Assembly (NCBI GenBank): GCA_024703855.1
Contig: CP087965.1
Coordinates: 4,766,001-4,830,000 of the forward strand
Direction: 5' to 3'
DNA: 64,000 nt
From: Polaromonas sp. P2-4
GTDB taxonomy: Bacteria > Pseudomonadota > Gammaproteobacteria > Burkholderiales > Burkholderiaceae_C
The notes under the pieces are model-generated. The model had not been told where the DNA came from. It saw only the letters and a list, made by a program, of their open reading frames with translations, and did no database searches. Shown here one piece after another: positions 45,081 to 53,431 of the stretch. The position numbers and the translations under genes were made by a program. The stretch's first letter is position 1. Every line of letters begins with the position of its first letter.

Positions 45081-46166
45081 GGCCTGCCGGCGCGGATGCT
45101 CCAGGAAAAACCGCATCATCTCGGCGCTGGCGTCAGGTCCGTGGGCGTCGGTGTACGAACCTTTTGCGCTGCCGCCTGACCAGGCGTGCGGCGCGCCGTG
45201 CACCAGCCAGTGCTCGGCCACCACCGCGCCATCGCTGGCGCGGTGCACGCGGCGCGTGGTTGCGCGACCGCCAGCCCCGTTCAAGCGCTCGACTTCGACC
45301 GCTGTCGCCGTGCCAGCGCTGGCAGCGATGACCTGCTCACCGTTGCTCGGGTGCACCGTGGTATCGGCATCGCCGTGAAAGACGATGGTGGGTATGCCGC
45401 TTGCATCTGCGCGCACTTGGGTGCCGCCACCCTTCATCGCGCCCAGGGCCGACGGCAGGTCTTTTGCGATGCCTGTTGCAAGCCCCGAGTGCACGCCCAC
45501 CGCGGCGTACAGGTCCGGATAGGCGTCGCCCAGGATGGCGGCCATGGCGCCGCCCGCAGACAGGCCGGCAACATAAACGCGGTCCGGGTCAATCGCATGG
45601 CGCGCCATCACCTCGCGCGTCATGCCGGCCAGTAGCGCCGGCTCGCCGCGCCTGCGGGCCTGGTGGTTGTGTTTAAACCAGTTCCAGCAGCGCTGCGGAT
45701 TCATCTGCTGCGACTGCGCCGGGTACAGCACAAAAAGCCCTGCGCCAGCGCCGCATCGTTCATGGCAGTGCCCGCCGCAAAATCATCCGGATTTTGCGTG
45801 CAGCCGTGCAGCATCACGACCAGCGGCAGCGGGCGCTCACCTGCGCCCGGCGGAATATAGAGCTTGAAGTCGCGGTGCCCCGAGGCGTCGCCGTGGCTGC
45901 CGGCAATGAAGCTGCCGGAATCGGGGATCTTGCGGGCTGGCGCCGCTGGCGCCTCGTCGTCAAATTCCCGCGCGAAGTCGGGCACCACGCGCTTCGACAT
46001 CGATCACGTCGCGCATATCCGTTGCGGCTGCTGCGGCAGGCACGCCGCCGCCCAGCGCGGCCTGGACCGCGGTGGTGGCCGCTTGCAGGTCGCCGGCAAG
46101 GGTGAGCCGGGTGGCATCCTTCATCAGGCGCTGGAAATCAGGGTTCATCAGGTTCATTCGGTTCAA
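45075..46166 (-). CDS. PHB depolymerase family esterase (two frameshifts)
   Basis: Alpha/beta-hydrolase of the extracellular/intracellular polyhydroxybutyrate depolymerase (LpqC-like) group. Three frames are joined. MNPDFQRLMKDATRLTLAGD opens it. Then VVPDFAREFDDEAPAAPARK and LPLVVMLHGCTQNPDDFAAG (oxyanion strand) follow after an indel near 46000. Then LYPAQSQQMNPQRCWNWF and the nucleophile elbow YVAGLSAGGAMAAILGDAY follow after one near 45735. Catalytic Asp is in IVFHGDADTTVHP and His in VHGAPHAWSGG. About 363 residues. No signal peptide, so cytoplasmic polymer turnover or a general esterase role. Confidence 0.86.
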
Positions 46167-46175
46167 TTCATGGGA

Positions 46176-46601
46176 TTAGCGGATGCGCTGCACGAGCGCG
46201 GCTTTTACTGCGGGGCTCGCATGCAGGGCACCCAGCACGGTCAGCGATTCGATGGTGGCGAGCGCCAGCGCGGGTGTGACCTCGGGCGCGATCGACGCCA
46301 GCCCCAGCACGCGGATCTGCAACTTCTCCCCGGACGCCTGCACGGCCAGCAGGTCGGCCTCGGTGTAGTACTGGATGCCCAGCACCAGCGTCTTGCGCAA
46401 GACGACTTGGCGCACGACCTCGCTGTGCGTGCTGAGCTGGTTCCGGATCGCCGTGCGGATCAGGTCGGTCCGGTTCGCATAAAAGCCTTCCTGCACCAGC
46501 AAGTCAATCTGGCCAAGGTCAACACAGCCGAGGTTGATCGTGATCTTTTCGTCGACCGGTTTGGGCGTTGCAATGAGTGAGGTTTTGCTGGGTTTTGGCA
46601 T
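46176..46601 (-). CDS. CopG-type (ribbon-helix-helix) regulator-like protein
   Basis: 141 residues. The segment KITINLGCVDLGQIDLLVQE followed by FYANRTDLIRTAIRNQLSTH (residues about 19-60) matches the ribbon-helix-helix pattern: a beta strand, then a helix with NRTDLIRTAIR. The C-terminal 80 residues form an unrecognised helical domain (LGLASIAPEVTPALALATIE). It lies 9 bp upstream of the esterase gene on the same strand and probably controls it. GTT/TTG-rich sequence upstream shows no clear operator. Confidence 0.75.
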   Translation of the reverse strand: MPKPSKTSLIATPKPVDEKITINLGCVDLGQIDLLVQEGFYANRTDLIRTAIRNQLSTHSEVVRQVVLRKTLVLGIQYYTEADLLAVQASGEKLQIRVLGLASIAPEVTPALALATIESLTVLGALHASPAVKAALVQRIR

Positions 46602-46781
46602 TTTGCCATCTTAACACCATCCAAGTGGATGTTTTATGGATGGATATTTTGGGTATCATGCCTGTTTTACAAGTCAGTTTGCACAGACCATCCTTGCTTC
46701 AATCAACGCCTTCTGCCTTGGTGCTTGCGTGCTATTGCACTGGATCGATGCCCCGGCGATGCTGGTCATTGGGTTCTGTTG

Positions 46782-46845
46782 ACTATAAAAATGATAGCTG
46801 CTTTCGCCCGTTGTGTATGGGCTGGGGCCTGATTTGACTCTTAAG
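46782..46845 (+). repeat. 63-bp dispersed repeat, copy 6
   Basis: ACTATAAAAATGATAGCTGC through TATGGGCTGGGGCCTGATTT. Confidence 0.85.
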
Positions 46846-46929
46846 AGTGGTCAAAAGCAGGCTTCACCCATTTCGGCGGTCAGAATTTTCTTGGCAGCGG
46901 GGCGCCACTACCGGCCAGGGCGTTGTCGT

Positions 46930-47082
46930 GAACGCCAAGCGCTGATTCAAAAAGGCGTGGCCTTTGTGCCCGGCGCGCCGTTTTATGCTGGCAATCCTGA
47001 TCTTTGTACGTCACGACTCAGCTTTGCTACGGCCGATGTGGGGAAGATTGAGGAAGGGGGGAGGTTGGGGAAGGCTATTTAG
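46930..47082 (+). pseudogene. C-terminal remnant of a PLP-dependent aminotransferase
   Basis: Reads ALIQKGVAFVPGAPFYAGNP and DLCTSRLSFATADVGKIEEG to a stop at 47082, the characteristic end of the LysN/MocR-type aminotransferases (GVAFVPGxxFY ... RLSF). Some 45 residues survive; no start, PLP lysine or upstream part is present. The open frame extends back to 46813, but that part is repeat and unrelated sequence. Interpreted as a gene truncated by the neighbouring insertion. Confidence 0.72.
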
Positions 47083-47280
47083 CCGGATGCGTTGGCGTTT
47101 TGAATCGGCCTTGAGAGTCGTGGTTCGGACGGGTGCGCCCACGGGGCGCTCCCGCCCCCGGACACAGCCTTACCCCTCAACTTAGAGGATGACGGAGCGC
47201 ATCAACCCCCGTACTATGTGTGCTTTGTATTTATAGCCCCCGTGTTACTTGAATGGGGGCCATTACATGAAGGGTAAGCA

Positions 47281-47709
47281 ATGCGTCAATTGATAGCAGC
47301 CATTTTGATTTTTTTCTCGTTGCCGGTCTTCGCTGGCGATGAAGAAACATCTTTGTTCGACGCCTCGGGGAAACCTGACGCCTATATCGCTGAAGAACTG
47401 ACCATCTATCTTTGGTCGGGAAAACCGGTCGCGTATTTGGATTCCGCCTCTGGTCGGGTAAGTGTTTATGGATTTAATGGAAAGCACCTTGGCTGGTTCG
47501 TCAAGGGAATCATCCGAGACCATGACGGGAATGCTGTTGGTGCCGTCAAAGAAGTATTTCGAGCTAGCGTTGAGTACGAGCCGTACAAATCTTACAAAGA
47601 GTACAAGCCATACAAGAGCTATAAAGAGTACGTGCCCTATCAGCCATATCTGAGCACTACGTGGTCGGATTTGCCGTTACGGTTGTTTTTGATGCAGGGT
47701 GCTAACTGA
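47281..47709 (+). CDS. Secreted 4-fold beta-flower-type protein with Tyr-Lys repeats
   Basis: 142 residues. A signal peptide (MRQLIAAILIFFSLPVFA) precedes a domain of short repeats, SLFDASGKPDAYIAEELTIY, LWSGKPVAYLDSASGRVSVY and GFNGKHLGWFVKGIIRDHDG, the pattern of the 4-fold beta flower fold. The C-terminal half contains the low-complexity run EPYKSYKEYKPYKSYKEY, then VPYQPYLS. Function unknown; members are often near the cell envelope. Start ATG follows GAAGGGTAAGCA. First gene of an AT-rich patch. Confidence 0.72.
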   Translation: MRQLIAAILIFFSLPVFAGDEETSLFDASGKPDAYIAEELTIYLWSGKPVAYLDSASGRVSVYGFNGKHLGWFVKGIIRDHDGNAVGAVKEVFRASVEYEPYKSYKEYKPYKSYKEYVPYQPYLSTTWSDLPLRLFLMQGAN

Positions 47710-47719
47710 AGGAGGAATT

Positions 47720-47959
47720 ATGGATGTTGCTCATTACAAGTGTTTCGAAATTAGAGCAGCGCCATATCAACTCGCTGAGTCTGGGAATTGGACGTTGAAT
47801 GTCTATCTGACTCTTCACAAAGCGGATGAGACCATTGAAAAGAACTTTAGTACGTCTGACGACTTTAAAACTCATGATGAGGCCGTAGGGCATTGCCTGA
47901 ATTTCGGGCGAATGATTGTTGATGGGAAAGTCGAAAACTGCTCAGTTACGGATATGTAG
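47720..47959 (+). CDS. Small conserved hypothetical protein
   Basis: 79 residues; start ATG 47720 is fixed by a strong GGAGGAATT ribosome-binding site. The sequence (MDVAHYKCFEIRAAPYQLAE, NWTLNVYLTLHKADETIEKN, HCLNFGRMIVDGKVENCSV) suggests a small alpha/beta protein. It resembles a widespread small hypothetical family of similar size, but I do not recognise a function. It lies 10 bp after the preceding gene, so probably cotranscribed. Confidence 0.68.
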   Translation: MDVAHYKCFEIRAAPYQLAESGNWTLNVYLTLHKADETIEKNFSTSDDFKTHDEAVGHCLNFGRMIVDGKVENCSVTDM

Positions 47960-48140
47960 GCAATCCGATTGATAGCAATTGACGCCACCTTTCCGTTGAT
48001 TTTTTTGCCTAAACCCGCTTATTCAATTCGTAAGAGCCTGACTTCCCAGTTCTCGGGTTCGACCGCTTCGGAGAACCCAAAAATTCAAGAAAAAGAGAAC
48101 TTGAGTCAAACGCAGTAAAGTACAACAACATCTACCCCTT

Positions 48141-48574
48141 ATGAGATCGCTAATGGACGCTCTGATTGCTGTTTTGTGCAGCCCCTACAAGATACTTAGG
48201 TGGCTGTTCAAACACAACCCCTTACTTACTCTCGTAGAGCTAACTGCGTTATCAGCTATCCACGCCTTTGTAATTATTCCTGTGATTGCCTTTTTCTTGA
48301 CAAGGGTTATTTGCCGATTGCTTATGCCATTGGAATTGGGGCTTTGCTTGGCTTCTTGAGCGTGATTTTTGCAAGTCACATAATCAATGACCGCCGTGAC
48401 TTAGAAGTCAACGATTACGATGTTCTTGCTCTCTCAGTCAAAGACTATCTCATATCGCGTGGCCAAGGCATTATTGGTGCCTACATCATCATGGGAGCAT
48501 TGGGGTTTATATTTTATTTAGTGCTGATCCCAGTTAGTTTTGCAATGGTCTTGTACTTCACGATTATGAAGTAA
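48141..48574 (+). CDS. Hypothetical multi-span membrane protein (frameshifted)
   Basis: About 144 residues after joining two frames. MRSLMDALIAVLCSPYKILR and LSAIHAFVIIPVIAFF are in the first; after an indel in a T5 run near 48292 the rest reads GYLPIAYAIGIGALLGFLSV, DLEVNDYDVLALSVKDYLIS and IIGAYIIMGALGFIFYLVLI. Four membrane segments with a central soluble loop are seen. No family recognised. Base composition is AT-richer than the flanks. Confidence 0.62.
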
Positions 48575-48818
48575 CAGCCCCACACAACAAGCAGCCCAGA
48601 AGCTGCTTGTTGCTGAGTGCGTAGCGTTCAGTACTTGTCAGGCAGCAACACGTAAGTGGAAGAAAAATCATGCATCTGTGATGCCGTATACGCGTGTAAA
48701 TCGGCGCACTTATGAATTCCCCCATTTGGGGAATTGAAAATCCCAAATAAATGAAAGAGTGACATCGATTCATGACTGATTGGTTAATACTGACCTTCCA
48801 TAGTGAGGAGTTCCTAAG

Positions 48819-49156
48819 ATGAGTAGGCTAGCTACAGCCATCACAAAAAAAGCACCCAAGATTTCGCATGGAATTTTCTATTTGCGTCATGGGTTGTGCT
48901 GTCCGTATGGATCGACTCGGAGTGGCTAACCTACCCTTTGGTTGTATTCGTTTGGGTAATGTTCATCCTGTATGGGGCCGCACATTTCTCTGCTCCGAAT
49001 AAGCGAATCCCCAGTTCATTACCTGAATGGTCGACTCGCATGTTTGATATTGTCGTTCTGTCGGCACTCATATATGGCCACTGGTATGTGACTGCCGTTG
49101 TGTATGTCTCTTCTTGTGTAATTCTAGAAGTCGTACAGAAACCAAAATCATCATAG
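48819..49156 (+). CDS. Hypothetical membrane protein (frameshifted)
   Basis: A GAGGAGTTCCTAAG ribosome-binding region precedes ATG 48819. The start reads MSRLATAITKK; a missing or extra A in the A7 run near 48850 moves the frame to TQDFAWNFLFASWVVLSVWI, then LTYPLVVFVWVMFILYGAAH and VVLSALIYGHWYVTAVVYVS to 49156. About 112 residues with three membrane spans. No function recognised. Confidence 0.58.
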
Positions 49157-49204
49157 GCGGGGTAATTGGGGTTAGATTCCAATTAATCATGCAGGGGAAC
49201 ATTC

Positions 49205-49813
49205 ATGTCTCACGGTTGGCACTACATTGCGAATCTGACACCGGACGATTTCAATAAGATCATCTTGGCTTTAGTGGCTTTGATCGCGCTCTTCTTGGGT
49301 CCGTACATGCAGTTCAAGATCGCAAAGCGTCAAGTTCAGATGCAAGCGGACATAGCGAAGCAGCAAATCGAGACCCAGCAGCAGATCGCAAGTCGGCAAG
49401 TAGCCGACAGCATCTCTTCAAGAAGACAAGTATGGATCGATGAATTGCGAAAGGACGCAGCCGAGTTTCTAACGCTCTTTGCCCGACTTGCAGAACTGAG
49501 GCGTCCAACAGCGGCACTCTCGATCGAAGATCAAACAAAGAACTTTGACGAGATGGCCGCTGCCAATGCACGGGCCCACGAACTGGGCATACGAATCAAG
49601 CTTCGTTTGAATCCAACCGAGAATGACCACAACAAACTCGATGAGTCGCTAGGTAAATTATCGACAGTGAGTAACGACCCCCCACCGAACGAGACGACGG
49701 AACAAGCAAAGGCGGCAGCGGCTGCTTTTCAGGTGGCGCGTACTGCTGTGATCAGCCACCTCCAGTCCATCCTAAAGAAGGAATGGGAGCGGGTGAAGCG
49801 TGGTGATCTGTAA
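49205..49813 (+). CDS. Membrane-anchored coiled-coil protein of unknown function
   Basis: 202 residues, intact. A single span near the N-terminus (FNKIILALVALIALFLGPYM) leads into a long Gln-rich coiled coil (FKIAKRQVQMQADIAKQQIE, TQQQIASRQVADSISSRRQV) followed by an alpha-helical cytoplasmic region (DELRKDAAEFLTLFARLAEL). Start ATG after GGGGAACATTC. Similar short anchored coiled-coil proteins occur in accessory regions and are generally uncharacterised. Last gene of the AT-rich patch. Confidence 0.7.
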   Translation: MSHGWHYIANLTPDDFNKIILALVALIALFLGPYMQFKIAKRQVQMQADIAKQQIETQQQIASRQVADSISSRRQVWIDELRKDAAEFLTLFARLAELRRPTAALSIEDQTKNFDEMAAANARAHELGIRIKLRLNPTENDHNKLDESLGKLSTVSNDPPPNETTEQAKAAAAAFQVARTAVISHLQSILKKEWERVKRGDL

Positions 49814-49905
49814 CCGAATAAGCCCCAAGCGGTGACGCCTTCGCCTATGAACTGGCGCTGCTTGTAAGGTCAACTGTCGCGCTGGCAATCGATGCGCCGG
49901 GACAT

Positions 49906-50295
49906 TCATTGCTCGTCCGCCGACCACTCCGGGCTGTAGCCCCCCAGCGTCGGGTGGTACATCTCGTTGCCGGTGTGCTGGGTGAACTCCACGTTCAGCC
50001 GGTCTTCGCGCAGGCCCAGCACCTCGACGCAGTCGTTGATCAGCTGTTTGGCCAGTTCCATCCGCAGCTCGGGCGGGCGGCCCTTGCGGATGTCGCACAT
50101 CAGCACCGACACAGGCGTTGGCTCGCCGTCGATGGTGCGCCACAAGCCGCCTTCGCCGCATTCGCGGATGGCAATGCTGATGCGGCGGATGTCGACCTTC
50201 ATCAGGGCGGTGTAGCTGTCGCACAGCTTGCGGGCCAGGGCCTTCTTCTGGTCCGCCGGGTAGCTGCCGTTGACGTCAAGTTGCAGGTAAGGCAT
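49906..50295 (-). CDS. Tautomerase-superfamily protein, fused-domain type
   Basis: 129 residues, twice the size of a 4-oxalocrotonate tautomerase monomer. Pro-1 follows the initiator Met (MPYLQLDVNGSYPADQKKAL). The first half ends near IRRISIAIRECGEGGLWRTI and a second beta-alpha-beta-like unit begins PTPVSVLMCDIRKGRPPELR. Enzymes of this size include cis-CaaD-like and malonate-semialdehyde-decarboxylase-like members. Reaction not assignable. Confidence 0.8.
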   Translation of the reverse strand: MPYLQLDVNGSYPADQKKALARKLCDSYTALMKVDIRRISIAIRECGEGGLWRTIDGEPTPVSVLMCDIRKGRPPELRMELAKQLINDCVEVLGLREDRLNVEFTQHTGNEMYHPTLGGYSPEWSADEQ

Positions 50296-50401
50296 GGCGG
50301 TTTTCCTTTCTCGCTAATCAGCTTGGGTGGCAGGGCGGCTGGCGGTGCCGGTGCAGGCATTCTGGGAAAATCATACTTGTCCCGTCCAACGAAGTCTTTT
50401 A

Positions 50402-50556
50402 TGCCACTGCCTGCACCCCAAACCCGATCCCACCTGCACACACGCGCCGTCGTCTTTCGTGGCTACCACCGCGAGGACGGCCTGTGGGACATTGAGGCCG
50501 AACTGACCGACACCAAGACCTATGCGCTGGAGCGCTTCGAACGGGCCGAAGATTGA
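50402..50556 (+). pseudogene. Truncated 5' copy of the DUF2889 gene
   Basis: Encodes MPLPAPQTRSHLHTRAVVFR, GYHREDGLWDIEAELTDTKT and YALERF, matching the first 45 residues of the intact DUF2889 gene at 51785, then diverges and stops. Homology begins upstream of the ATG (CAGGCATTCTGGGAAAATCA, 50356) and ends near 50536. It is separated from the intact copy by the DUF3800 gene. Confidence 0.85.
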
Positions 50557-50660
50557 AGAGTTGGTCTGGACTTTGGTGCGTAGTTTTGCAGCGCAGTGGC
50601 TTGGTGGCAGTGCAAGGTCGCGGTGTAACTGCGTGCTACAGAAAGGCAAGACAATAGGCC

Positions 50661-51551
50661 ATGCCGACGAAACCAGCCAGCCCTTATGTAGCCAACGAGG
50701 CCGATGCCATCACAACCTGGTTTGTGGACGAGGCAGGCGATCCCGCACTGTTTGCCAAAGGTGGCAAGGTAGTCGTAGCCACTGAAGGCTGCTCGCGCTT
50801 TTTCATCGAAGGCAAGCTGGAGTGCCGCGATGTAGATGCGCTGGCATCTGACCTGAGCCGCTTGCGCGCCGAGTTGCTGGCTGACCCGTATTTCAAGGGC
50901 GTGCCGTCGCTGGACCCGGCGCGGCAGCGCACAGCAGTGAATTTTCATGCCAAGGACGACCCGGCCGAGGTGCGGTTTCTGGTGTTCAAGCTGCTGGCTC
51001 GGCACGAGCTGCGCTTTGTGGCGGTGGTGCGCGACAAGCTCAAGCTGCTGGACTACGCCACGCAGCGCCGGCGCATCGACCCGACCTACCGCTACAACCC
51101 CAATGGCCACGAGCTGTATGACGAGCTGACTCGTCGGCTGTTTTCACGCCTGCACGGTTATGGTGAGCACCGCGTGGTGTTTGCGCAGCGGGGCCACAAG
51201 CCGCGCACCAGGGCGTTCATGGAGGCGATTGAGCATGAAGACCAGGCACTGGAGGCTGCGCTCGGGCTCAAACGCCCGAAACCGACCGAGGTGGTCTGCG
51301 GCTTTCCCAGAGACCATGCCGGCCTGCAGGCGGTGGACTATTACCTGTGGGCGCTGCAGCGCTTTTATGAGCGGGGCGAAACGCGCTACCTGGAGTACAT
51401 CTGGCCGCAGATGCTGGAGATCATCGATCTGGATGCACCGCCACAAAAGAAACGGGGCCGCGCCGGGGGTGAATTCGTGGTTTTCAACAAAGAACACCCG
51501 CTGACCTTGGAGAGTCGAGCGGGTGTGGGGAATAGGGATCGAGAGATATAG
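50661..51551 (+). CDS. DUF3800 family protein
   Basis: 296 residues. DUF3800 proteins have an RNase H-like fold and are frequent cargo in mobile and defence regions. Features are the N-terminal WFVDEAGDPALFAKGGKVVV (conserved xxDExG), EVRFLVFKLLARHELRFVAV, HELYDELTRRLFSRLHGYGE, and the C-terminal PRDHAGLQAVDYYLWALQRF with a conserved Asp. The gene is inserted between a truncated and an intact copy of the DUF2889 gene. No partner gene is present. Function unknown. Confidence 0.85.
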   Translation: MPTKPASPYVANEADAITTWFVDEAGDPALFAKGGKVVVATEGCSRFFIEGKLECRDVDALASDLSRLRAELLADPYFKGVPSLDPARQRTAVNFHAKDDPAEVRFLVFKLLARHELRFVAVVRDKLKLLDYATQRRRIDPTYRYNPNGHELYDELTRRLFSRLHGYGEHRVVFAQRGHKPRTRAFMEAIEHEDQALEAALGLKRPKPTEVVCGFPRDHAGLQAVDYYLWALQRFYERGETRYLEYIWPQMLEIIDLDAPPQKKRGRAGGEFVVFNKEHPLTLESRAGVGNRDREI

Positions 51552-51784
51552 GATGAACCGAATCACCTCACGGCATGGAGCCGATTTTTGTCTCTCGAAG
51601 TCTGAATTATACCGACCGCATCAAGCACTGGTCAATTAGCCAATTGCCGCGTTTTACCTTGAACGTGGCGGGTATTCGGCGGTATTCGGGGCCAGATTCC
51701 AATGAGCCGCCGGTAGCCGCGTCATCGTGCCGCCGTACAGGCATTCTGGGAAAATCACACTTGTCCTGTCCAACGAAGTCCCCC

Positions 51785-52366
51785 ATGCCACTCCCTGCAC
51801 CCCAAGCCCGCTCCCACCTGCACACCCGCGCCGTCGTTTTCCGCGGCTACCACCGCGAGGACGGCCTGTGGGACATCGAGGCCGAGCTGACCGACACCAA
51901 GACCTATGCGCTGGAGCGCTTGAGGCGCGGCGACATGCCGCCGGGCACGCCCATCCACGGCATGGCGATCCGTGCGACGGTGGACGACAGCCTGACGATC
52001 CGCGAGATCGCCAGTTCGATGGACTACACGCCGTTTGGCGAATGCCAGCAGGGCAACGATCCGATGCAGCAGATGGTGGGCGTGACCATGGGGCCGGGCT
52101 GGCGCCAGGCCATCGAGCGGGCGCTGGGCGGCATCCGCGGCTGCACGCATCTGCGCGAATTGCTGTTCAACATGGCAACGGCGGCCTACCAGACCATTCC
52201 CGCCTACCGCGACCAACTGCGCAGGCAGGCCGGCCTGCCCGAGCCAGAAAACGCCGGGCCGCCGTACCACCTGGGCAAATGCATCGCCTGGGATTTCGAC
52301 GGCCCGGTGGTGCAGCGGCATTACCCCAAGTTTGCGGGCTGGCAGCCGCTGAAGCGCAAAGCTTGA
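51785..52366 (+). CDS. DUF2889 family protein
   Basis: 193 residues. Start ATG 51785. The first 45 residues are repeated in the truncated copy at 50402. Conserved parts are YHREDGLWDIEAELTDTKTY, GTPIHGMAIRATVDDSLTIR, CTHLRELLFNMATAAYQTIP and KCIAWDFDGPVVQRHYPKFA. The family is widespread in proteobacteria and uncharacterised. Intact; a good upstream ribosome-binding site is not evident. Its promoter region is part of the duplicated segment. Confidence 0.88.
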   Translation: MPLPAPQARSHLHTRAVVFRGYHREDGLWDIEAELTDTKTYALERLRRGDMPPGTPIHGMAIRATVDDSLTIREIASSMDYTPFGECQQGNDPMQQMVGVTMGPGWRQAIERALGGIRGCTHLRELLFNMATAAYQTIPAYRDQLRRQAGLPEPENAGPPYHLGKCIAWDFDGPVVQRHYPKFAGWQPLKRKA

Positions 52367-52755
52367 GCTGATGCAGCCGCGGCTTGTGCCGTGATTTGCT
52401 CATCTGCTGGCATTCGGGATTACGTCGAAGGCGGGTTCTGTCCGCTATAAAAAAGTAGCTTCTTGCGCCCGTCCCGAGAGGGCTGCAGCTCGATTTCCAT
52501 TAAAAAATCTGAGCAAAATTCCAGTTCAATCAATGTGAGCCCGGTGTTGTCAATTCACTATATTTATTGACATGTATATTGATATTGCAACAGATCAAAA
52601 CAGGACTCCGGCTGTTCCAGATCAGAGGATTTCGTTGAACAGGTAAAACACGTTGTCTTTCAGTTTGTGCCGCAGACCGCGCTTGTCAAGTCCGATTCAG
52701 GCCTAACCAGTGGCAACAGGTTGTGCAGGTCCTGCACCACGTTAAAGTCTCATCC
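52367..52755. other. 389-bp gap: repeat copy 7 and the cold-shock gene leader
   Basis: Holds the 63-bp repeat at 52443-52505 and an AT-rich patch around 52550-52610. Near 52622-52690 the minus strand can be read as RGLRHKLKDNVFYLFNEIL-stop, possibly the end of a lost gene; unrecognised. Sequence 52690-52755 is the leader of the cold-shock-domain gene. Confidence 0.5.
52443..52505 (+). repeat. 63-bp dispersed repeat, copy 7
   Basis: CGCTATAAAAAAGTAGCTTC through GAGGGCTGCAGCTCGATTTC; most diverged copy. Confidence 0.75.
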
Positions 52756-53337
52756 ATGCAATTCGAAGGCACCCTCAAAAGCTGGAACGACGACAAAGGT
52801 TTTGGCTTTATCAGCCCCAGCCAGGGCGGGCAGGATATCTTCGTCCACATCTCGGAGTGCCGGTTTGGTGGCAGACCCGCGCTAAGTGAGCCACTGAGGT
52901 TTGAAGTGTCGCTAAATCCCCAAGGCAAAAAGCGCGCAGTTAATGTTCAGCGCGTCAATGCGCAGCAATACGCCGCCCAGCCTGAACGCGGCAGGCGCCC
53001 CGTGCGTTTGAGCCGCTCAGGTGGCGCTTCTGGCAGCGGGCTGAAAACGGTCATTGCGTTACTTCTTATGGCTGCCCTTGGCTGGCAGGGCTACACCCAT
53101 TATCAAAAGGGGGCAAAAGCGCAGACCGAGGCGCTGACGCAGGGGTCGGTGGGCATACAGCCATTGCTGACCGAGCCTGCCCGGCCAGCAGCGGCCCGCT
53201 TTTCTTGTGACGGGCGCCAGCATTGCTCGCAAATGACGACATGCGCCGAAGCCACCTATTTCCTGAATAACTGTCCGGGCGTGAAGATGGACGGCGACAA
53301 CGATGGCATCCCTTGTGAAGAACAGCTTTGCCGCTAA
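52756..53337 (+). CDS. Cold-shock domain / excalibur domain fusion, membrane protein
   Basis: 193 residues. An N-terminal cold-shock domain (MQFEGTLKSWNDDKGFGFIS, DIFVHISECRFGGRP; RNP1 motif KGFGFI) is followed by a basic linker. One transmembrane segment comes next (TVIALLLMAALGWQGYTHYQ, about residues 101-120). A C-terminal excalibur calcium-binding-type domain carries paired cysteines (RFSCDGRQHCSQMTTCAEAT, NDGIPCEEQLC) with the DxDxDG core DGDNDG. The cytoplasmic nucleic-acid-binding and extracytoplasmic calcium-binding parts are on either side of the membrane. Many Burkholderiales carry this architecture. Confidence 0.87.
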   Translation: MQFEGTLKSWNDDKGFGFISPSQGGQDIFVHISECRFGGRPALSEPLRFEVSLNPQGKKRAVNVQRVNAQQYAAQPERGRRPVRLSRSGGASGSGLKTVIALLLMAALGWQGYTHYQKGAKAQTEALTQGSVGIQPLLTEPARPAAARFSCDGRQHCSQMTTCAEATYFLNNCPGVKMDGDNDGIPCEEQLCR

Positions 53338-53431
53338 CGCTCCTCGTGTTGGAATGTGGCGTTGCCAGGTCGAGCTGCCTCGTCGGCACAGTCCTACGGA
53401 TTCCCATGCCGCGCAGCTCTAAACTCCGCCT

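Larger units (their letters stand above)
46602..47280. other. 679-bp gap: repeat copy, aminotransferase stub, island edge
   Basis: The gap holds the 63-bp repeat copy 6, the aminotransferase C-terminal remnant, and an AT-rich leader to the next gene (GAAGGGTAAGCA upstream of ATG 47281). The sequence 46620-46780 contains no recognisable gene. Base composition becomes more AT-rich from here to about 49.8 kb. Confidence 0.6.

Noticed and set aside
52622..52690. Minus-strand end KLKDNVFYLFNEIL-stop
   Set aside because: Only about 20 residues, no start or recognisable family.
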